NCBI RefSeq assembly: GCF_008933155.1
Contig: NZ_WBVP01000015.1
Span: 1 to 64,000, forward strand
Length of the DNA: 64,000 bases
Reading direction: 5' to 3'
Source: Aliivibrio finisterrensis
GTDB lineage: Bacteria > Pseudomonadota > Gammaproteobacteria > Enterobacterales > Vibrionaceae
Shown here: in pieces, positions 1-9,133 of the stretch
How the letters are laid out: each line of letters opens with the position of its first letter
Numbering within the stretch: the first letter of the stretch is position 1
Translations under genes and position numbers: made by a program
Notes under the pieces: generated by a model
Databases searched by the model: none
Seen by the model: only the letters and a program-made list of their open reading frames with translations
Told to the model about the DNA's origin: nothing

Positions 1-49
1 GTTATCTTTCAACCACTTAGCGTTATCGCTTCGTTGTTTCAGGCTGCGT

Positions 50-77
50 ATAATATCGAGCCAGACAGTTAAGTCAA
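50..77 (-). promoter_or_regulatory. rRNA-operon-type promoter P2, pointing left
   Basis: Minus-strand TTGACT (72-77), a 16-bp spacer and TATTAT (50-55) lie about 110 bp downstream of P1. The tandem spacing fits P1/P2 of an rrn operon. The 50 bases to the window edge would be the operon leader. Confidence 0.7.
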
Positions 78-162
78 GCGTTATTTAAAATAATTTTAAA
101 CAACTCAAAACTAAATTCTCACTAGATGCTTAACTTCAGCTTTCCCTTGAGAACGGATGCGC

Positions 163-190
163 ATTATAGGGAGGTAGAACACTTACGCAA
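163..190 (-). promoter_or_regulatory. rRNA-operon-type promoter P1, pointing left
   Basis: Read on the minus strand there is TTGCGT (185-190), a 16-bp spacer and a perfect TATAAT (163-168), followed by a GC-rich GCGC discriminator. An AT-rich stretch lies just upstream. A 16-bp spacer with a GC-rich discriminator is typical of gammaproteobacterial rRNA P1 promoters. murI lies next to an rrn operon in many relatives, so an rrn operon probably begins beyond the left edge; its 16S gene is not in the window. Confidence 0.75.
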
Positions 191-375
191 GTACTTTTTA
201 ATAATTCCTTTCCAAGTGATTATTTTCTACACAGATCACTTTTTTTCACACAAAAGGCCTACAAGAAATGAACAATGACTTAATTAGTTGGCAATTGATA
301 AATAATATAAGTAGTATCGATGTGATTTTATTGTTAATTCATCATTTTTTATTTATTTACTAGACCTTACTTATC

Positions 376-861
376 ATGAAATCTACTAATTCAAATATTA
401 TTATCATTGCTATTGCTGCACTAGGTGCAGGTGCAATCTCTTTATTACCAATCGCTGTATCTCCGGCTTTTGCTTTCGCTTTTGGCGCAGTAATTACAGG
501 TTTTACATTATTAACTATTAATAAGTCTCCAACTAAATCAAGTACCACGATTTCTTCTGATGAAGATCAGAATACAGATCAAGCAAGTACTACCCTTTAT
601 GTTGGTAATTTACCTTATCGTGCTAATGAGTCAGACGTGAAAGATCTGTTTGCTAAGTTCGGTGACGTATTTGCAGTTCGTCTGATGAAAGACAAACGAA
701 CAGGTAAAAGAAGAGGTTTTGGTTTTGTTGTTGTTGCAAGTAAAGATGCGGATAACGTTATCGAAAACTTGAACAATAACGAATTTGATCAGCGCACGCT
801 AAAAGTTCGTATTGCTAATGATCCTAAAACCTCGGGTAATCCAAATATTGAAGAGAATTAA
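376..861 (+). CDS. membrane-anchored RRM RNA-binding protein
   Basis: This is a 161-residue protein with two hydrophobic segments (about 8-28 and 30-50), a polar linker rich in Ser, Thr and Asp (51-72), and one RNA recognition motif (about 73-148). RNP2 reads LYVGNL and RNP1 reads RGFGFVVV, so the aromatic RNA-contacting positions are present. Single-RRM proteins of bacteria bind single-stranded RNA; their targets are usually unknown. The N-terminal pair of helices suggests the RRM is held at the inner membrane facing the cytoplasm, which is inference. No clear Shine-Dalgarno precedes the ATG. Its 3' end overlaps the convergent murI gene by 38 bp, and it is transcribed away from the rRNA-type promoters. 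Confidence 0.8.
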   Translation: MKSTNSNIIIIAIAALGAGAISLLPIAVSPAFAFAFGAVITGFTLLTINKSPTKSSTTISSDEDQNTDQASTTLYVGNLPYRANESDVKDLFAKFGDVFAVRLMKDKRTGKRRGFGFVVVASKDADNVIENLNNNEFDQRTLKVRIANDPKTSGNPNIEEN

Positions 862-1612
862 ACCCTAATTCTCGAAATGTTTTATTTAGTGCCTCTTCAT
901 TCTTTGTTTGGGCACTACAATAAACCTCTCCTTTTATCATCTCTCTTCTATCCTCTTCGTGTTCTCCTAGTAACTGCTTTACTCTTCTGGCTATCGCTTC
1001 ACCTGAATCAATAAGTAAAACATTACCATTAAGTACTTTTTTTATTTCATTTCTCAAAAATGGAAAATGAGTACAGCCAAGAACAATCGTATCTACCTTA
1101 TTTTGCCAAGGAGATAAAATATCTTTTAACTCTTTGAGATCAACATCCACCCCAATCATCTTTTCTTCCGCGATTTCTACCAATCTAGTTGAACCTAATA
1201 GTTGAACATCAGAGATCGGAGCAAATGACTTAATTAACTCATACGTATAAGTTCGCTTAACCGTTGCCGGAGTAGCAAGAAGTCCTATTTTAGTTGATAC
1301 AAGAGCTGCAGGCTTTATAGCAGGAACAACACCAACCACTGGAATGGTTAACTTACCTCTAAGTGTTGGTAGCACAATAGTGCTGGCGGTATTACAAGCG
1401 ATCACAACGATATCTATAGCAAATTTCGCACAAAGCTGAGAAATGATATGTGTTGTTCTTTCTATTAGCACTGATTCAGTAAGTTCACCATATGGAAACG
1501 CAGCATTATCAAAAGCATAAATATACTTTGCTAAAGGTAATTGATATTGGATCTCTTTATATACAGATAATCCACCGATACCTGAATCAAAAATCAAAAT
1601 ATGTTTTGGCAT
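824..1612 (-). CDS. murI: glutamate racemase
   Basis: MurI interconverts L- and D-glutamate, supplying D-Glu for peptidoglycan, and acts in the cytoplasm without cofactor. The N-terminal FDSGIGGLSV motif, ACNTAS (first catalytic Cys) and LGCTHFP (second catalytic Cys) are all present. Length is 262 residues from the ATG at 1612, normal for the family. An in-frame GTG four codons upstream (1624) could also start it; neither start has a well-spaced ribosome site, and I chose the ATG because family alignment begins there. The gene sits between the DUF71 gene and an rRNA-type promoter, as murI often sits beside rrn operons, and its 3' end overlaps the RRM gene. Confidence 0.93.
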   Translation of the reverse strand: MPKHILIFDSGIGGLSVYKEIQYQLPLAKYIYAFDNAAFPYGELTESVLIERTTHIISQLCAKFAIDIVVIACNTASTIVLPTLRGKLTIPVVGVVPAIKPAALVSTKIGLLATPATVKRTYTYELIKSFAPISDVQLLGSTRLVEIAEEKMIGVDVDLKELKDILSPWQNKVDTIVLGCTHFPFLRNEIKKVLNGNVLLIDSGEAIARRVKQLLGEHEEDRREMIKGEVYCSAQTKNEEALNKTFRELGFNSLQYLDYPRF

Positions 1613-1672
1613 AACTGAAACCACAGACTCTTTAAATCGAATGAAGATTAGGTCCTAATCATACCGTTAATG

Positions 1673-2344
1673 CTATTTTTGTAAAACAGAAGCCTGATAA
1701 CGCAAATGAGTAAACCGCTCTTGTTCGTCAATTCTTATATCAAATAGCTCTATAGAGCCATGAAAACAAGGCGCCTCGATTACCAATGTATGAAACTCCC
1801 CATTTTCGCCACATGGATCAATTTGCACAGGAAACTCAGAAAGTAGCTGCATTGTGTATTCTTGGCCACAGAATTGATTATTTAATTGTGTTCCATCCGT
1901 TGTAACAAGGATGGTTTTAATTCCACAGCTAATAATTTCTTCTGCTAGCTCACGACTTGATTGTCCTACCAATGGAAAAACACACTCCCAACCCGCTGCT
2001 TCTATATAGCTTTTACGGTATTCAACAATGCCATTACAAAACATATCGCCAAAGGCAACTGCATCAAACTCAATTCCACATTCCTTTAAACCAGTTACGA
2101 CTAAACTTTGATATTCATTGTTGGCAGGGAACACGGTAGGCAATTCAATAGCTATTAATGGTAAACCTGTTAGATCAGCCTGCATTTGGACAACAGAAAT
2201 AGGAGTTACCTGAAAAGGCACTTCATTTGCTACATGGGTTGTGTATAACCCAACAACCTCATAATCAGGGTTCTCAAGCAATCGGATAAAAGTGAGTGCT
2301 GAATCTTTGCCTGATGACCAACTGATGATTACTTTCTTTTTCAT
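1673..2344 (-). CDS. DUF71/COG2102 PP-loop ATPase (diphthine-ammonia ligase family)
   Basis: This 223-residue protein opens with a PP-loop (SWSSGKDS, residues 9-16) that binds ATP and forms an adenylate. The C-terminal family signature DPCGENGEFHT is also present. In archaea and eukaryotes the family makes diphthamide, which bacteria lack. Published comparative genomics of DUF71 (de Crecy-Lagard and colleagues) proposed that a bacterial subgroup works in cobalamin salvage, because it clusters with B12 genes. Here it lies 50 bp downstream of btuB on the same strand, after a terminator-like hairpin, so read-through would place it under the btuB cobalamin riboswitch. Function in B12 salvage is inference; ATPase class is clear. 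Confidence 0.85.
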   Translation of the reverse strand: MKKKVIISWSSGKDSALTFIRLLENPDYEVVGLYTTHVANEVPFQVTPISVVQMQADLTGLPLIAIELPTVFPANNEYQSLVVTGLKECGIEFDAVAFGDMFCNGIVEYRKSYIEAAGWECVFPLVGQSSRELAEEIISCGIKTILVTTDGTQLNNQFCGQEYTMQLLSEFPVQIDPCGENGEFHTLVIEAPCFHGSIELFDIRIDEQERFTHLRYQASVLQK

Positions 2345-2360
2345 ATAAACCTCAGAAAAG

Positions 2361-2385
2361 AAAAAACCGCCGATGAAGGCGGTTT
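2361..2385 (-). terminator. terminator after btuB
   Basis: An 8-bp GC-rich stem (AAACCGCC pairing with GGCGGTTT, loop of 6) lies directly after the btuB stop on the minus strand and is followed by a run of T. It would end or attenuate btuB transcription before the DUF71 gene. Confidence 0.8.
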
Positions 2386-2393
2386 AGATATGT

Positions 2394-4241
2394 TTAAAAT
2401 TGATAGTCTAAATTAACATAATATGAACGTTCAACGGGTTTATACCCACCTGCTGTTTCATATTCTTCACCAAATAAATTCTCAACTCTTCCGCGAACTG
2501 CAAGATCTGACGTAACCCAATAAGCAGCAGCGACACTCCATAATGAATATGGATCAAGATAAGCTGTTTCAACTCCTGGAGCTGAAGGTAAATCAGAGCG
2601 CTTTCCAGTGTAGATATAAGAAAGATTCAGATCTAAATCACCCAAGCTTATATTACCCATCCATTTATAGTTCTGTTTCGCTCTTCTTGCTAACTGTTGA
2701 CCTTCTGTATCTTCATGATCTTTATACTCAGCGATCAATGTATGAGAAATAATTCCAGTATCAAATAATAACTCTAACTCAACACCTTTAATATCAGCAT
2801 CAACATTAGCACTGTAACCTGCAAAATTTGGTGCGTCATAATATACAATTAAATTATCTACACGGTTCTTATACAAAGATAAATTAACATTAACTAAGCT
2901 ATATACGGCAGCAAAACTAGCATCGATATTTTTTGATGTTTCCGGCTCTAAATCAGGAGCTGTCGATAAATCATAAAATGATGGCGCTTTAAAGGCGGTA
3001 TTATAAGCAGTGCTTACTTTGTAAATATCATTAATTTGATAACTCGCACCAACCCCCCACGTTGTATATTCATCATACTTATCGTGCTTATCAAATCGAG
3101 TATTTGCTTCTAACTTTAATTGCTCTAGTTGGTATTGAGTTCCAAAATATACGCCAGTTGACGTTCGACTTTCACCTTCATTAATTATCACCTTATTTGA
3201 CCAATCAGTAATGTCAGCGTTCACTTTCGCATCAGTCCAATCAACACCTGCATTAATTAACCAGTCATCCGTTAGTTTGATTTGGCTGGCCCATTGCATA
3301 TTTAACTGATCAATTTTTTGCTCTGAATCGAGTTCACCATTCTCATGATATTCTAATGTTTGATCATCTTGATAACTGATACTTAAATTTGATGAAACCG
3401 CATCTTTATGAAAAGATAATTTTGAAGAGTAAACAGTAGATTCTGATTCTGAGCGAGATTTTGTATTTGTATAATGGTTATATTCTGATGTGCTATTAAA
3501 CCATCTAACACCAGTGAAAAGACTAACATAAGAAGAAAGCTGATGCTCATAGTTCAACATAAACTGGTTGTTTTCAAAGCCATGTTTATCTCCATCATTT
3601 AATCCCGACTGAGGATTGACGTTGTAGCCTTCTGTTTGAGTGAATCCGGCAGCCATTTTTAAATGTCCATTTTCGCCTACTTGAGTGTTAGCAGCAAAGT
3701 TTCCTTCTTTATACTTATCGCTACCTGCACCAATGGTTGCTGATTTCGACTGATTATCAGGAGAAGTTCGGGTGATGATATTAATCACTCCCCCAACTGC
3801 ATCAGAGCCATACATTACCGCTCCAGAACCACGAATGATTTCAATTCTTTCGACTTGATTTACAGGGATTTTATTAATGTTCATTCCGCTTTTAATAGAA
3901 CTGTTCATTCTAAAGCCATCAATTAAAATCAAGACATGATCAGAGTTAGTACCTCGCATAAAAATAGAGGCGTTTTGACCAATACCACCATTGCTTGCGA
4001 CTTCAACCCCTGGTTGCAATCTTAAAATGTCCGTCATCGTTTTTGCTTGAATCTGAACAATTTCTTCTTTTGTGACTACACTCATTGGCGCAATAACATC
4101 TTTAGCCGGCTGCTCAAATCGATTAGCAGTAACAACCATCGTTTCATCAGTTTCAGTTTTGGCGTTTTGAGCAAATACAGGGGAAGTATAGGCGTGAGAA
4201 AGCAGCGACACTATTGCAGTCGCAAGGGCAGTTTTTTTCAT
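2394..4241 (-). CDS. btuB: TonB-dependent vitamin B12 outer-membrane receptor BtuB
   Basis: The 615-residue protein starts with a signal peptide (about 1-24, ending PVFAQ), then a TonB box region (ETMVVTANRF, about 33-42) close to the E. coli BtuB box. The plug domain (about 50-160) carries the conserved RGSGAVMYGSDAVGGVINI segment. The rest is a 22-strand barrel ending in the terminal Phe (YQF) needed for outer-membrane assembly. It imports cobalamin using TonB energy. The 5' leader holds a cobalamin riboswitch (4295-4490), which independently supports the substrate. The neighbours trmA (divergent) and murI match the E. coli btuB locus. Confidence 0.93.
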   Translation of the reverse strand: MKKTALATAIVSLLSHAYTSPVFAQNAKTETDETMVVTANRFEQPAKDVIAPMSVVTKEEIVQIQAKTMTDILRLQPGVEVASNGGIGQNASIFMRGTNSDHVLILIDGFRMNSSIKSGMNINKIPVNQVERIEIIRGSGAVMYGSDAVGGVINIITRTSPDNQSKSATIGAGSDKYKEGNFAANTQVGENGHLKMAAGFTQTEGYNVNPQSGLNDGDKHGFENNQFMLNYEHQLSSYVSLFTGVRWFNSTSEYNHYTNTKSRSESESTVYSSKLSFHKDAVSSNLSISYQDDQTLEYHENGELDSEQKIDQLNMQWASQIKLTDDWLINAGVDWTDAKVNADITDWSNKVIINEGESRTSTGVYFGTQYQLEQLKLEANTRFDKHDKYDEYTTWGVGASYQINDIYKVSTAYNTAFKAPSFYDLSTAPDLEPETSKNIDASFAAVYSLVNVNLSLYKNRVDNLIVYYDAPNFAGYSANVDADIKGVELELLFDTGIISHTLIAEYKDHEDTEGQQLARRAKQNYKWMGNISLGDLDLNLSYIYTGKRSDLPSAPGVETAYLDPYSLWSVAAAYWVTSDLAVRGRVENLFGEEYETAGGYKPVERSYYVNLDYQF

Positions 4242-4294
4242 TTCCGTTGTTTCCTAAAATCGCGTTAAGTCCATATAGTAATACCTAGGTATCA

Positions 4295-4490
4295 CATATT
4301 GTTGGCAGGTCTTCGGACTTGAGAGCAGTTAACCTACGGTACTCACTTCCCATCACTTATCTCTACATCCTTTGATAAAGAAAAATAATAGTGTGTTTAA
4401 TGTACTTTCGTTCTCTCTTACCGCTGCGCGTCAGTTCTGGATTCTCACCAGATTCCCTTTTCAGGCTATTATCGAATATAAAAATAGCGC
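4295..4490 (-). ncRNA. cobalamin riboswitch (B12 element) upstream of btuB
   Basis: On the minus strand the leader contains GGGAATCTGGTGAGAATCC (the G-rich conserved core of the B12 element) followed by CTGACGCGCAGCGGT, and near its 3' end the closing GAAGACCTGCC box. Their order and roughly 180-nt span fit the class-I cobalamin aptamer. It lies between the trmA promoter region and the btuB start, so bound adenosylcobalamin would lower btuB expression. Boundaries are approximate. Confidence 0.92.
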
Positions 4491-4659
4491 ACCAACATGG
4501 CAGAAATAGTAATGGCGTACGCTATCTTTGTCTAGGCTTAGCTAATGAGTATTCCCTCTTTTACTCAATTAGTTTCGATCAATCACACACAAATACTGGA
4601 CAACAGATCTCTATCGCATAAAATCGGCGCTCTTATTTTGAGCAGCGTGAGGCAAGACA

Positions 4660-5769
4660 ATGACCCAACCCGTCATGAACCCAGAAAATTATCAAGTACA
4701 ATTAGATGAAAAAGCAGAAGCATTGTCTGCAATGTTTTCTGAATTTGACGTTCCTGAATTGGAAGTCTTTTCTTCTCCTGCTGAAAACTACCGTATGCGA
4801 GCAGAGTTTCGAGTTTGGCATGAAAATGACGAAATGTATTACGTTATGTTCAACCAAGAAACCAAAGAAAAATACCGTGTCGATTACTTTTTGCCAGCCA
4901 GCCGTATCATTAATGATTTAATGCCATTACTGACTGAAGCGGTAAAAGAAAGCAAAATTTTGCGTCATAAGATGTTTCAAGTAGACTTTTTATCCACTCT
5001 AAGCGGTGAAATCTTAGTTTCAATGCTTTATCACCGCCAATTAGATGATGCTTGGAAAAAAGAAGCAAAAGCACTAAAACAACGTTTAAATGATGAAGGT
5101 TTTAATCTGAATCTTATTGGTCGTGCTCGTAAAATGAAGATTGTACTGGACCAAGAGTTTGTTATTGAAAAATTAAAAGTTAACGACGATATTTTAACTT
5201 ACAAGCAAGTTGAAAATAGCTTCACCCAACCAAACGGTGTTGTTGCACAAAAAATGCTAGAGTGGGCGGTAGACTGTACTCAAAACAGCCAAGGTGATTT
5301 ATTAGAACTTTACTGCGGTAATGGTAACTTCTCATTAGCTTTAGCTAAAAACTTTGATCGCGTTCTAGCGACTGAATTAGCAAAACCTTCAGTAGAGTCA
5401 GCACAATACAATATTGCAGCAAACAATATTGATAATGTTCAAATCATTCGTATGTCAGCAGAAGACTTTACCGATGCAATGGAAGGTAAACGTGAATTTA
5501 GACGCTTAAAAGATCAAAACGTAGATTTAAAAAGCTATAACTGCAATACCATTTTTGTCGATCCACCACGCTCAGGTATGGATGAAGGCACTTGTAAAAT
5601 GGTTCAGGGTTATGAACGTATTATGTATATCTCTTGCAACCCTGAGACACTAAAAGCAAACTTAGACATTTTGGGTAAAACACATAACATTACTCGCTTT
5701 GCTCTATTTGACCAATTCCCATATACACACCACATGGAAGCTGGTGTGTTCTTAGAGCTTAAGAAATAA
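4660..5769 (+). CDS. trmA: tRNA (uracil-54-C5)-methyltransferase
   Basis: TrmA makes ribothymidine at U54 of tRNA (and U341 of tmRNA) from S-adenosylmethionine. The 369-residue protein has the SAM-binding motif [14 protein letters not shown], the DPPRSG motif and the SCNP motif holding the nucleophilic Cys. The C-terminal [13 protein letters not shown] contains the general-base Glu. Length matches E. coli (366). It is divergent from btuB, as in enterics. The ATG at 4660 is preceded by a GTGAGG ribosome site. Confidence 0.95.
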   Translation: MTQPVMNPENYQVQLDEKAEALSAMFSEFDVPELEVFSSPAENYRMRAEFRVWHENDEMYYVMFNQETKEKYRVDYFLPASRIINDLMPLLTEAVKESKILRHKMFQVDFLSTLSGEILVSMLYHRQLDDAWKKEAKALKQRLNDEGFNLNLIGRARKMKIVLDQEFVIEKLKVNDDILTYKQVENSFTQPNGVVAQKMLEWAVDCTQNSQGDLLELYCGNGNFSLALAKNFDRVLATELAKPSVESAQYNIAANNIDNVQIIRMSAEDFTDAMEGKREFRRLKDQNVDLKSYNCNTIFVDPPRSGMDEGTCKMVQGYERIMYISCNPETLKANLDILGKTHNITRFALFDQFPYTHHMEAGVFLELKK

Positions 5770-5815
5770 GAGTTTAAAGGCTATAGATACATAGACAAAA
5801 ACACAAAAGGTACGG

Positions 5816-5869
5816 CTCAGGGTACGGGGCATTAAATTATTCAATAATTTCAATTCCTCTCTCCCTGAG
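5816..5869. repeat. nested inverted repeat at the left edge of the trmA-yijD insertion
   Basis: An outer 7-bp inverted repeat (CTCAGGG 5816-5822, CCCTGAG 5863-5869) encloses an inner perfect one (AAATTATT 5834-5841, AATAATTT 5843-5850, 1-base loop). It begins 47 bp after the trmA stop, where synteny with other genomes breaks. It could be an element end or a trmA terminator; no run of T follows. Confidence 0.5.
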
Positions 5870-5947
5870 TAAAAACTAGGTGACCCCACCTAATTAATGG
5901 TAATAGTTCATATTCTTACCCACTAAGACAGCTCTCAGATTAATTAA

Positions 5948-6154
5948 ATAGTATCCATCTCCGTATTTGTAGAAGTAACGGCTTCTGAATCACGTTCGTT
6001 TCAAGAAAAGCACCACAACCCTTTTGCTGAGTTTGGAGAGCATAAGCAAGAGGAGCTTAAACGAGTAGAGTAGCAAGAGGCCTTAGAGCTTTATCGTCAA
6101 AAAGAGCAGGAGTTTCAAGACAATCTAGTTTTTCTGATTGGGCGAAAGCAGTGA
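5948..6154 (+). pseudogene. remnant of an unidentified Gln/Glu-rich coding region with an in-frame stop
   Basis: An open frame with no start codon runs from 5948. It reads FVEVTASESRSFQEKHHNPF, then a highly charged helical stretch, meets TAG at codon 41 or so, and continues in the same frame (QEALELYRQKEQEFQ) to TGA at 6154. The even charge pattern on both sides of the stop suggests one decayed gene of which only an internal or C-terminal piece remains. I do not recognise the family. It lies inside the accessory insertion after trmA. The 5' flank (5870-5947) holds nothing I can assign. Confidence 0.4.
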
Positions 6155-6208
6155 TTGTTACCTTCAACTCGATGCTGGAGATAGCGTCAATAGCTATTTA
6201 TTAAAGCC

Positions 6209-7003
6209 CTATCCGGCATTATCCACCGTTTTTACAATTTCAACTCTATCAGCGTCAACCATTTGCTTTTTGATTAAAGATATAAAACGTTTGTCATTAA
6301 TTAGCTTTAAGAACAGATCAATGTTGTTTTCATCAACAATAAACTTTCCGCCACCATCAAAATCTATCTGCCACTCATGTTCAGCAATGATGTTTTTCAT
6401 ATCTTCAATAACGTGCTGATCTTCAAAATAACGCGTTTCTTCAGCAGAGACTAAACGGACGTAGCAAGGTTTGTTTGTACCAATCGCAACTTTTAAATCA
6501 TCTACTGAAGTGATGATTCCATTTTCAGCAAGAGCATCAACTAAGACATCTCTCTTTGCCTCAAGGCCGGCACGGATGTACAAGCCTAACTCATAATTGG
6601 CTTTGTCACGAATGAAGACATCTTAGCCGTATGCAACAAAATCAAAATAATCACGCAAAGAAAAAGTATTGCGAACTTCTACCTTTTTAAAGTCACCATC
6701 TGAAAATGCCCAGCTAGACAACGTTGAAGCTCTTTTTAGATTCCAACCGCCTTTAATCTTCGAGAATGCATAGAATTGATGATCATTGAGATTAAATTCT
6801 ACTACCAGCGCCCAAGCGTTATGAAACTGGTGAATGTCAGTTACAGGATCATTGTCTACTCCCAAACGTATTTTTCCAATAACACCCGAAAAGTCCGTGT
6901 CTTCGACTGAGTGAACGAGATCTCTGTCTTCATCTGTATCTATCGTCAGCGCAGAATAAGCTGATAGCTCTCTAATGGGCTTTATATGATTATCTAAACC
7001 CAA
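6209..7003 (-). pseudogene. DUF4868 / KwaB-like protein, interrupted by a nonsense codon
   Basis: Two open frames (7003-6623 and 6583-6209) are in exactly the same reading frame, separated by one TAA at 6623-6625. The sequence reads smoothly across it: DYFDFVAYG-stop-DVFIRDKANYELGL. Joined, the product is about 264 residues and resembles DUF4868 proteins, which include KwaB of the Kiwa anti-phage system, though no KwaA-like membrane gene is present. The only starts available are TTG codons; upstream, the frame continues through TLRKFFLG to a TGA at about 7018, and a further piece (KIEVRNYFSP) lies beyond that stop, so the 5' end may also be damaged. Family assignment is from pattern memory and is moderate. 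If the TAA is a strain-specific SNP, relatives should carry an intact gene. Confidence 0.5.
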
Positions 7004-7122
7004 AAAGAACTTGCGTAAGGTTCAAACGATTTCACTTTCACAAATATCCAACGGAGAAAAATAATTACGAACTTCTATTTTTGTACTACTATTTTAATTC
7101 GTAAATCAAGGGATAAGATAAT

Positions 7123-8976
7123 ATGGTAAAAGGAATGACCATTAAGGCAAAGCTCATCACTCTTGCCTCGCTCGTAACGGTATCAATGATGTTGTATGGC
7201 GTTTTCGAGAACATGATTATAAATAAAATCATATATGCAGAAGAGGTAGCTTCTCAGAATTGGTTTATCGAAACAGAACTTCTTGCTCTTAGGCGTCATG
7301 AAAAAGATTTTTTTTCTCGTATGGATGATAAGCACCTAGAGAAACATGCTGAGGTTATGGCTCATTTAAAAATGGACCTGATTAAGCTCAACGAGGATTA
7401 TCTTTTGTTATTTAACCGAGGGACGAATAATTCAACCACCCTCAGTAAATTAGAGGTGTACCAAGACTCATTCATAGCGCTGGCAAAAATTTCACACCAA
7501 ATTTATGATAAAAACGGGCTTGAAAAGGAAATTGATGACGCTAGAACGAAATTAGAAGAGGCTATAGTTCACACTCAATCTATCAGCGTTGAGCATGTAA
7601 TGGTTGAGCTTATAGAAGCTGATTATGAGTTCCGTATCCAGCACTCTCAAGATACTCTTGATGAGTTACTTTCTAGTAAGAAAGCACTCGAGATTGCAAT
7701 TACAGAATATCCGACGGTTAAGCCTGTCTATGATGCTTATTTTAGTGCCTACAATGAATTGATTGACTTACATTTGAAGATGGGGTTTGAACATAATGAG
7801 GGCCTTAAAGGGATGATGAGAAAGACGGCTCAAGAGGCTGAATCTGTTATCGTGGAGAATGCTAAGAGTATCTCTCTACTAATCGCCGACTATATTGAGG
7901 AGCACAAATTCAAACTGCATATTTTTGGTCTAGTCTTGCTTTTGTTTACCTTAAGTTTCGTTTTTGTAATAGCGAGCAATATTAATGCTAGGCTGAATAC
8001 CCTAAACCATATGGTCAAAGCGCTCTCTACCGGAAATAGAGATTTAACAAGTCGAATCAACTTTAAGGGCAACGATGAATTTAGTGAGATTGCTCGTTCG
8101 TTCAATCAATTTATTGAGTCTCTTCAAGAGGCTTTTCAAGAAATTAAAGTGAGTTATGAAGCCATCAATCTGGCTAGTCACGAAATGTCTGGGAAGCTAA
8201 ATTTAACGACTCAGGGCTTTAGTGATGCTGTTACTCGTGTAAACAGCATAAGTAGTTCCATTCATGAGTTAGTAACGGTCAATTCCGAAATAAATCTTTC
8301 AATAAATGCCACAGACGATGCATCAAGCAAACTCAGTAACGCTAATGAGCAAGCTTTAAATATATCTAGGGAGTCCAATGCGGAGATAAATGGCTTAAAT
8401 GAAAAGCTACTCAATGGTCAAGAAAGAATTACTGAACTCAATGAGCAATCAGCAAAAATTCAAAGTGTTACAAAGGCCATTCAAGAACTGGCTTCTCAGA
8501 TTAACTTACTGTCTCTCAATGCTGCCATAGAAGCTGCTAGGGCTGGAGAGCAAGGGAGAGGGTTTGCTGTGGTTGCCGATGAGGTGCGAAGCTTATCAGG
8601 TAAAACGGATGAAGCGACTTTAGCTATTGATGAAACAATTGTAGAGCTGCAGAAAAAGATTGCTGTCGTGGTCGATATTCTGGAGGAGTCGACTAAAACA
8701 GCTCAAGATACCTTGAGTAAGAGTAAACATGCGAATAATGAACTTGTTACGGTTGAAGGGTTGTGTCTGAGCTTATCTTCCCAAACATCACAACTAGCTA
8801 CAGCCTCCGAAGAGCAACAATACACGAATAATGAAGTTGAAAACCATTTACAAGAGCTAGTAGCCATTTCAAGCGCCAATGAAGAGCAAATTGTACAATC
8901 GCAACACTCGACAGATATCGTCTTACTTCAGTCAAAGAAACTTAAAGCAACAATTGATAGTTTTAAAGTCTCATAA
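7123..8976 (+). CDS. methyl-accepting chemotaxis protein with HBM-like sensor domain
   Basis: This 617-residue receptor has TM1 (about 9-28), a roughly 230-residue all-helical periplasmic domain, TM2 (about 264-286), a HAMP domain (about 287-340) and a cytoplasmic signalling domain. The signalling hairpin tip carries the conserved [17 protein letters not shown]. The periplasmic start ([22 protein letters not shown]) resembles helical bimodular (HBM) sensors, some of which bind organic acids; the ligand here is unknown. No CheR-binding pentapeptide is seen at the C-terminus. It is the only intact gene of the accessory insertion between trmA and yijD, and is oriented opposite to the DUF4868 remnant. 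Confidence 0.93.
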   Translation: MVKGMTIKAKLITLASLVTVSMMLYGVFENMIINKIIYAEEVASQNWFIETELLALRRHEKDFFSRMDDKHLEKHAEVMAHLKMDLIKLNEDYLLLFNRGTNNSTTLSKLEVYQDSFIALAKISHQIYDKNGLEKEIDDARTKLEEAIVHTQSISVEHVMVELIEADYEFRIQHSQDTLDELLSSKKALEIAITEYPTVKPVYDAYFSAYNELIDLHLKMGFEHNEGLKGMMRKTAQEAESVIVENAKSISLLIADYIEEHKFKLHIFGLVLLLFTLSFVFVIASNINARLNTLNHMVKALSTGNRDLTSRINFKGNDEFSEIARSFNQFIESLQEAFQEIKVSYEAINLASHEMSGKLNLTTQGFSDAVTRVNSISSSIHELVTVNSEINLSINATDDASSKLSNANEQALNISRESNAEINGLNEKLLNGQERITELNEQSAKIQSVTKAIQELASQINLLSLNAAIEAARAGEQGRGFAVVADEVRSLSGKTDEATLAIDETIVELQKKIAVVVDILEESTKTAQDTLSKSKHANNELVTVEGLCLSLSSQTSQLATASEEQQYTNNEVENHLQELVAISSANEEQIVQSQHSTDIVLLQSKKLKATIDSFKVS

Positions 8977-9133
8977 ATGTGACCCACCGTTAAATATAGA
9001 AAGGATTCTTCTAACAACGTCATCAATCAATAGGCAATCGGAACGTTAAGATTCTGTTGCCACCGCTAGGAAGGGACAACTATGGTTTACAGTCATGTCG
9101 CATCACGATTACAAATCAACAGGTTATGATTAG

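Noticed and set aside
4391-4621. 76-codon plus-strand ORF upstream of trmA
   Set aside because: It lies across the cobalamin riboswitch of btuB, whose conserved boxes explain the sequence.
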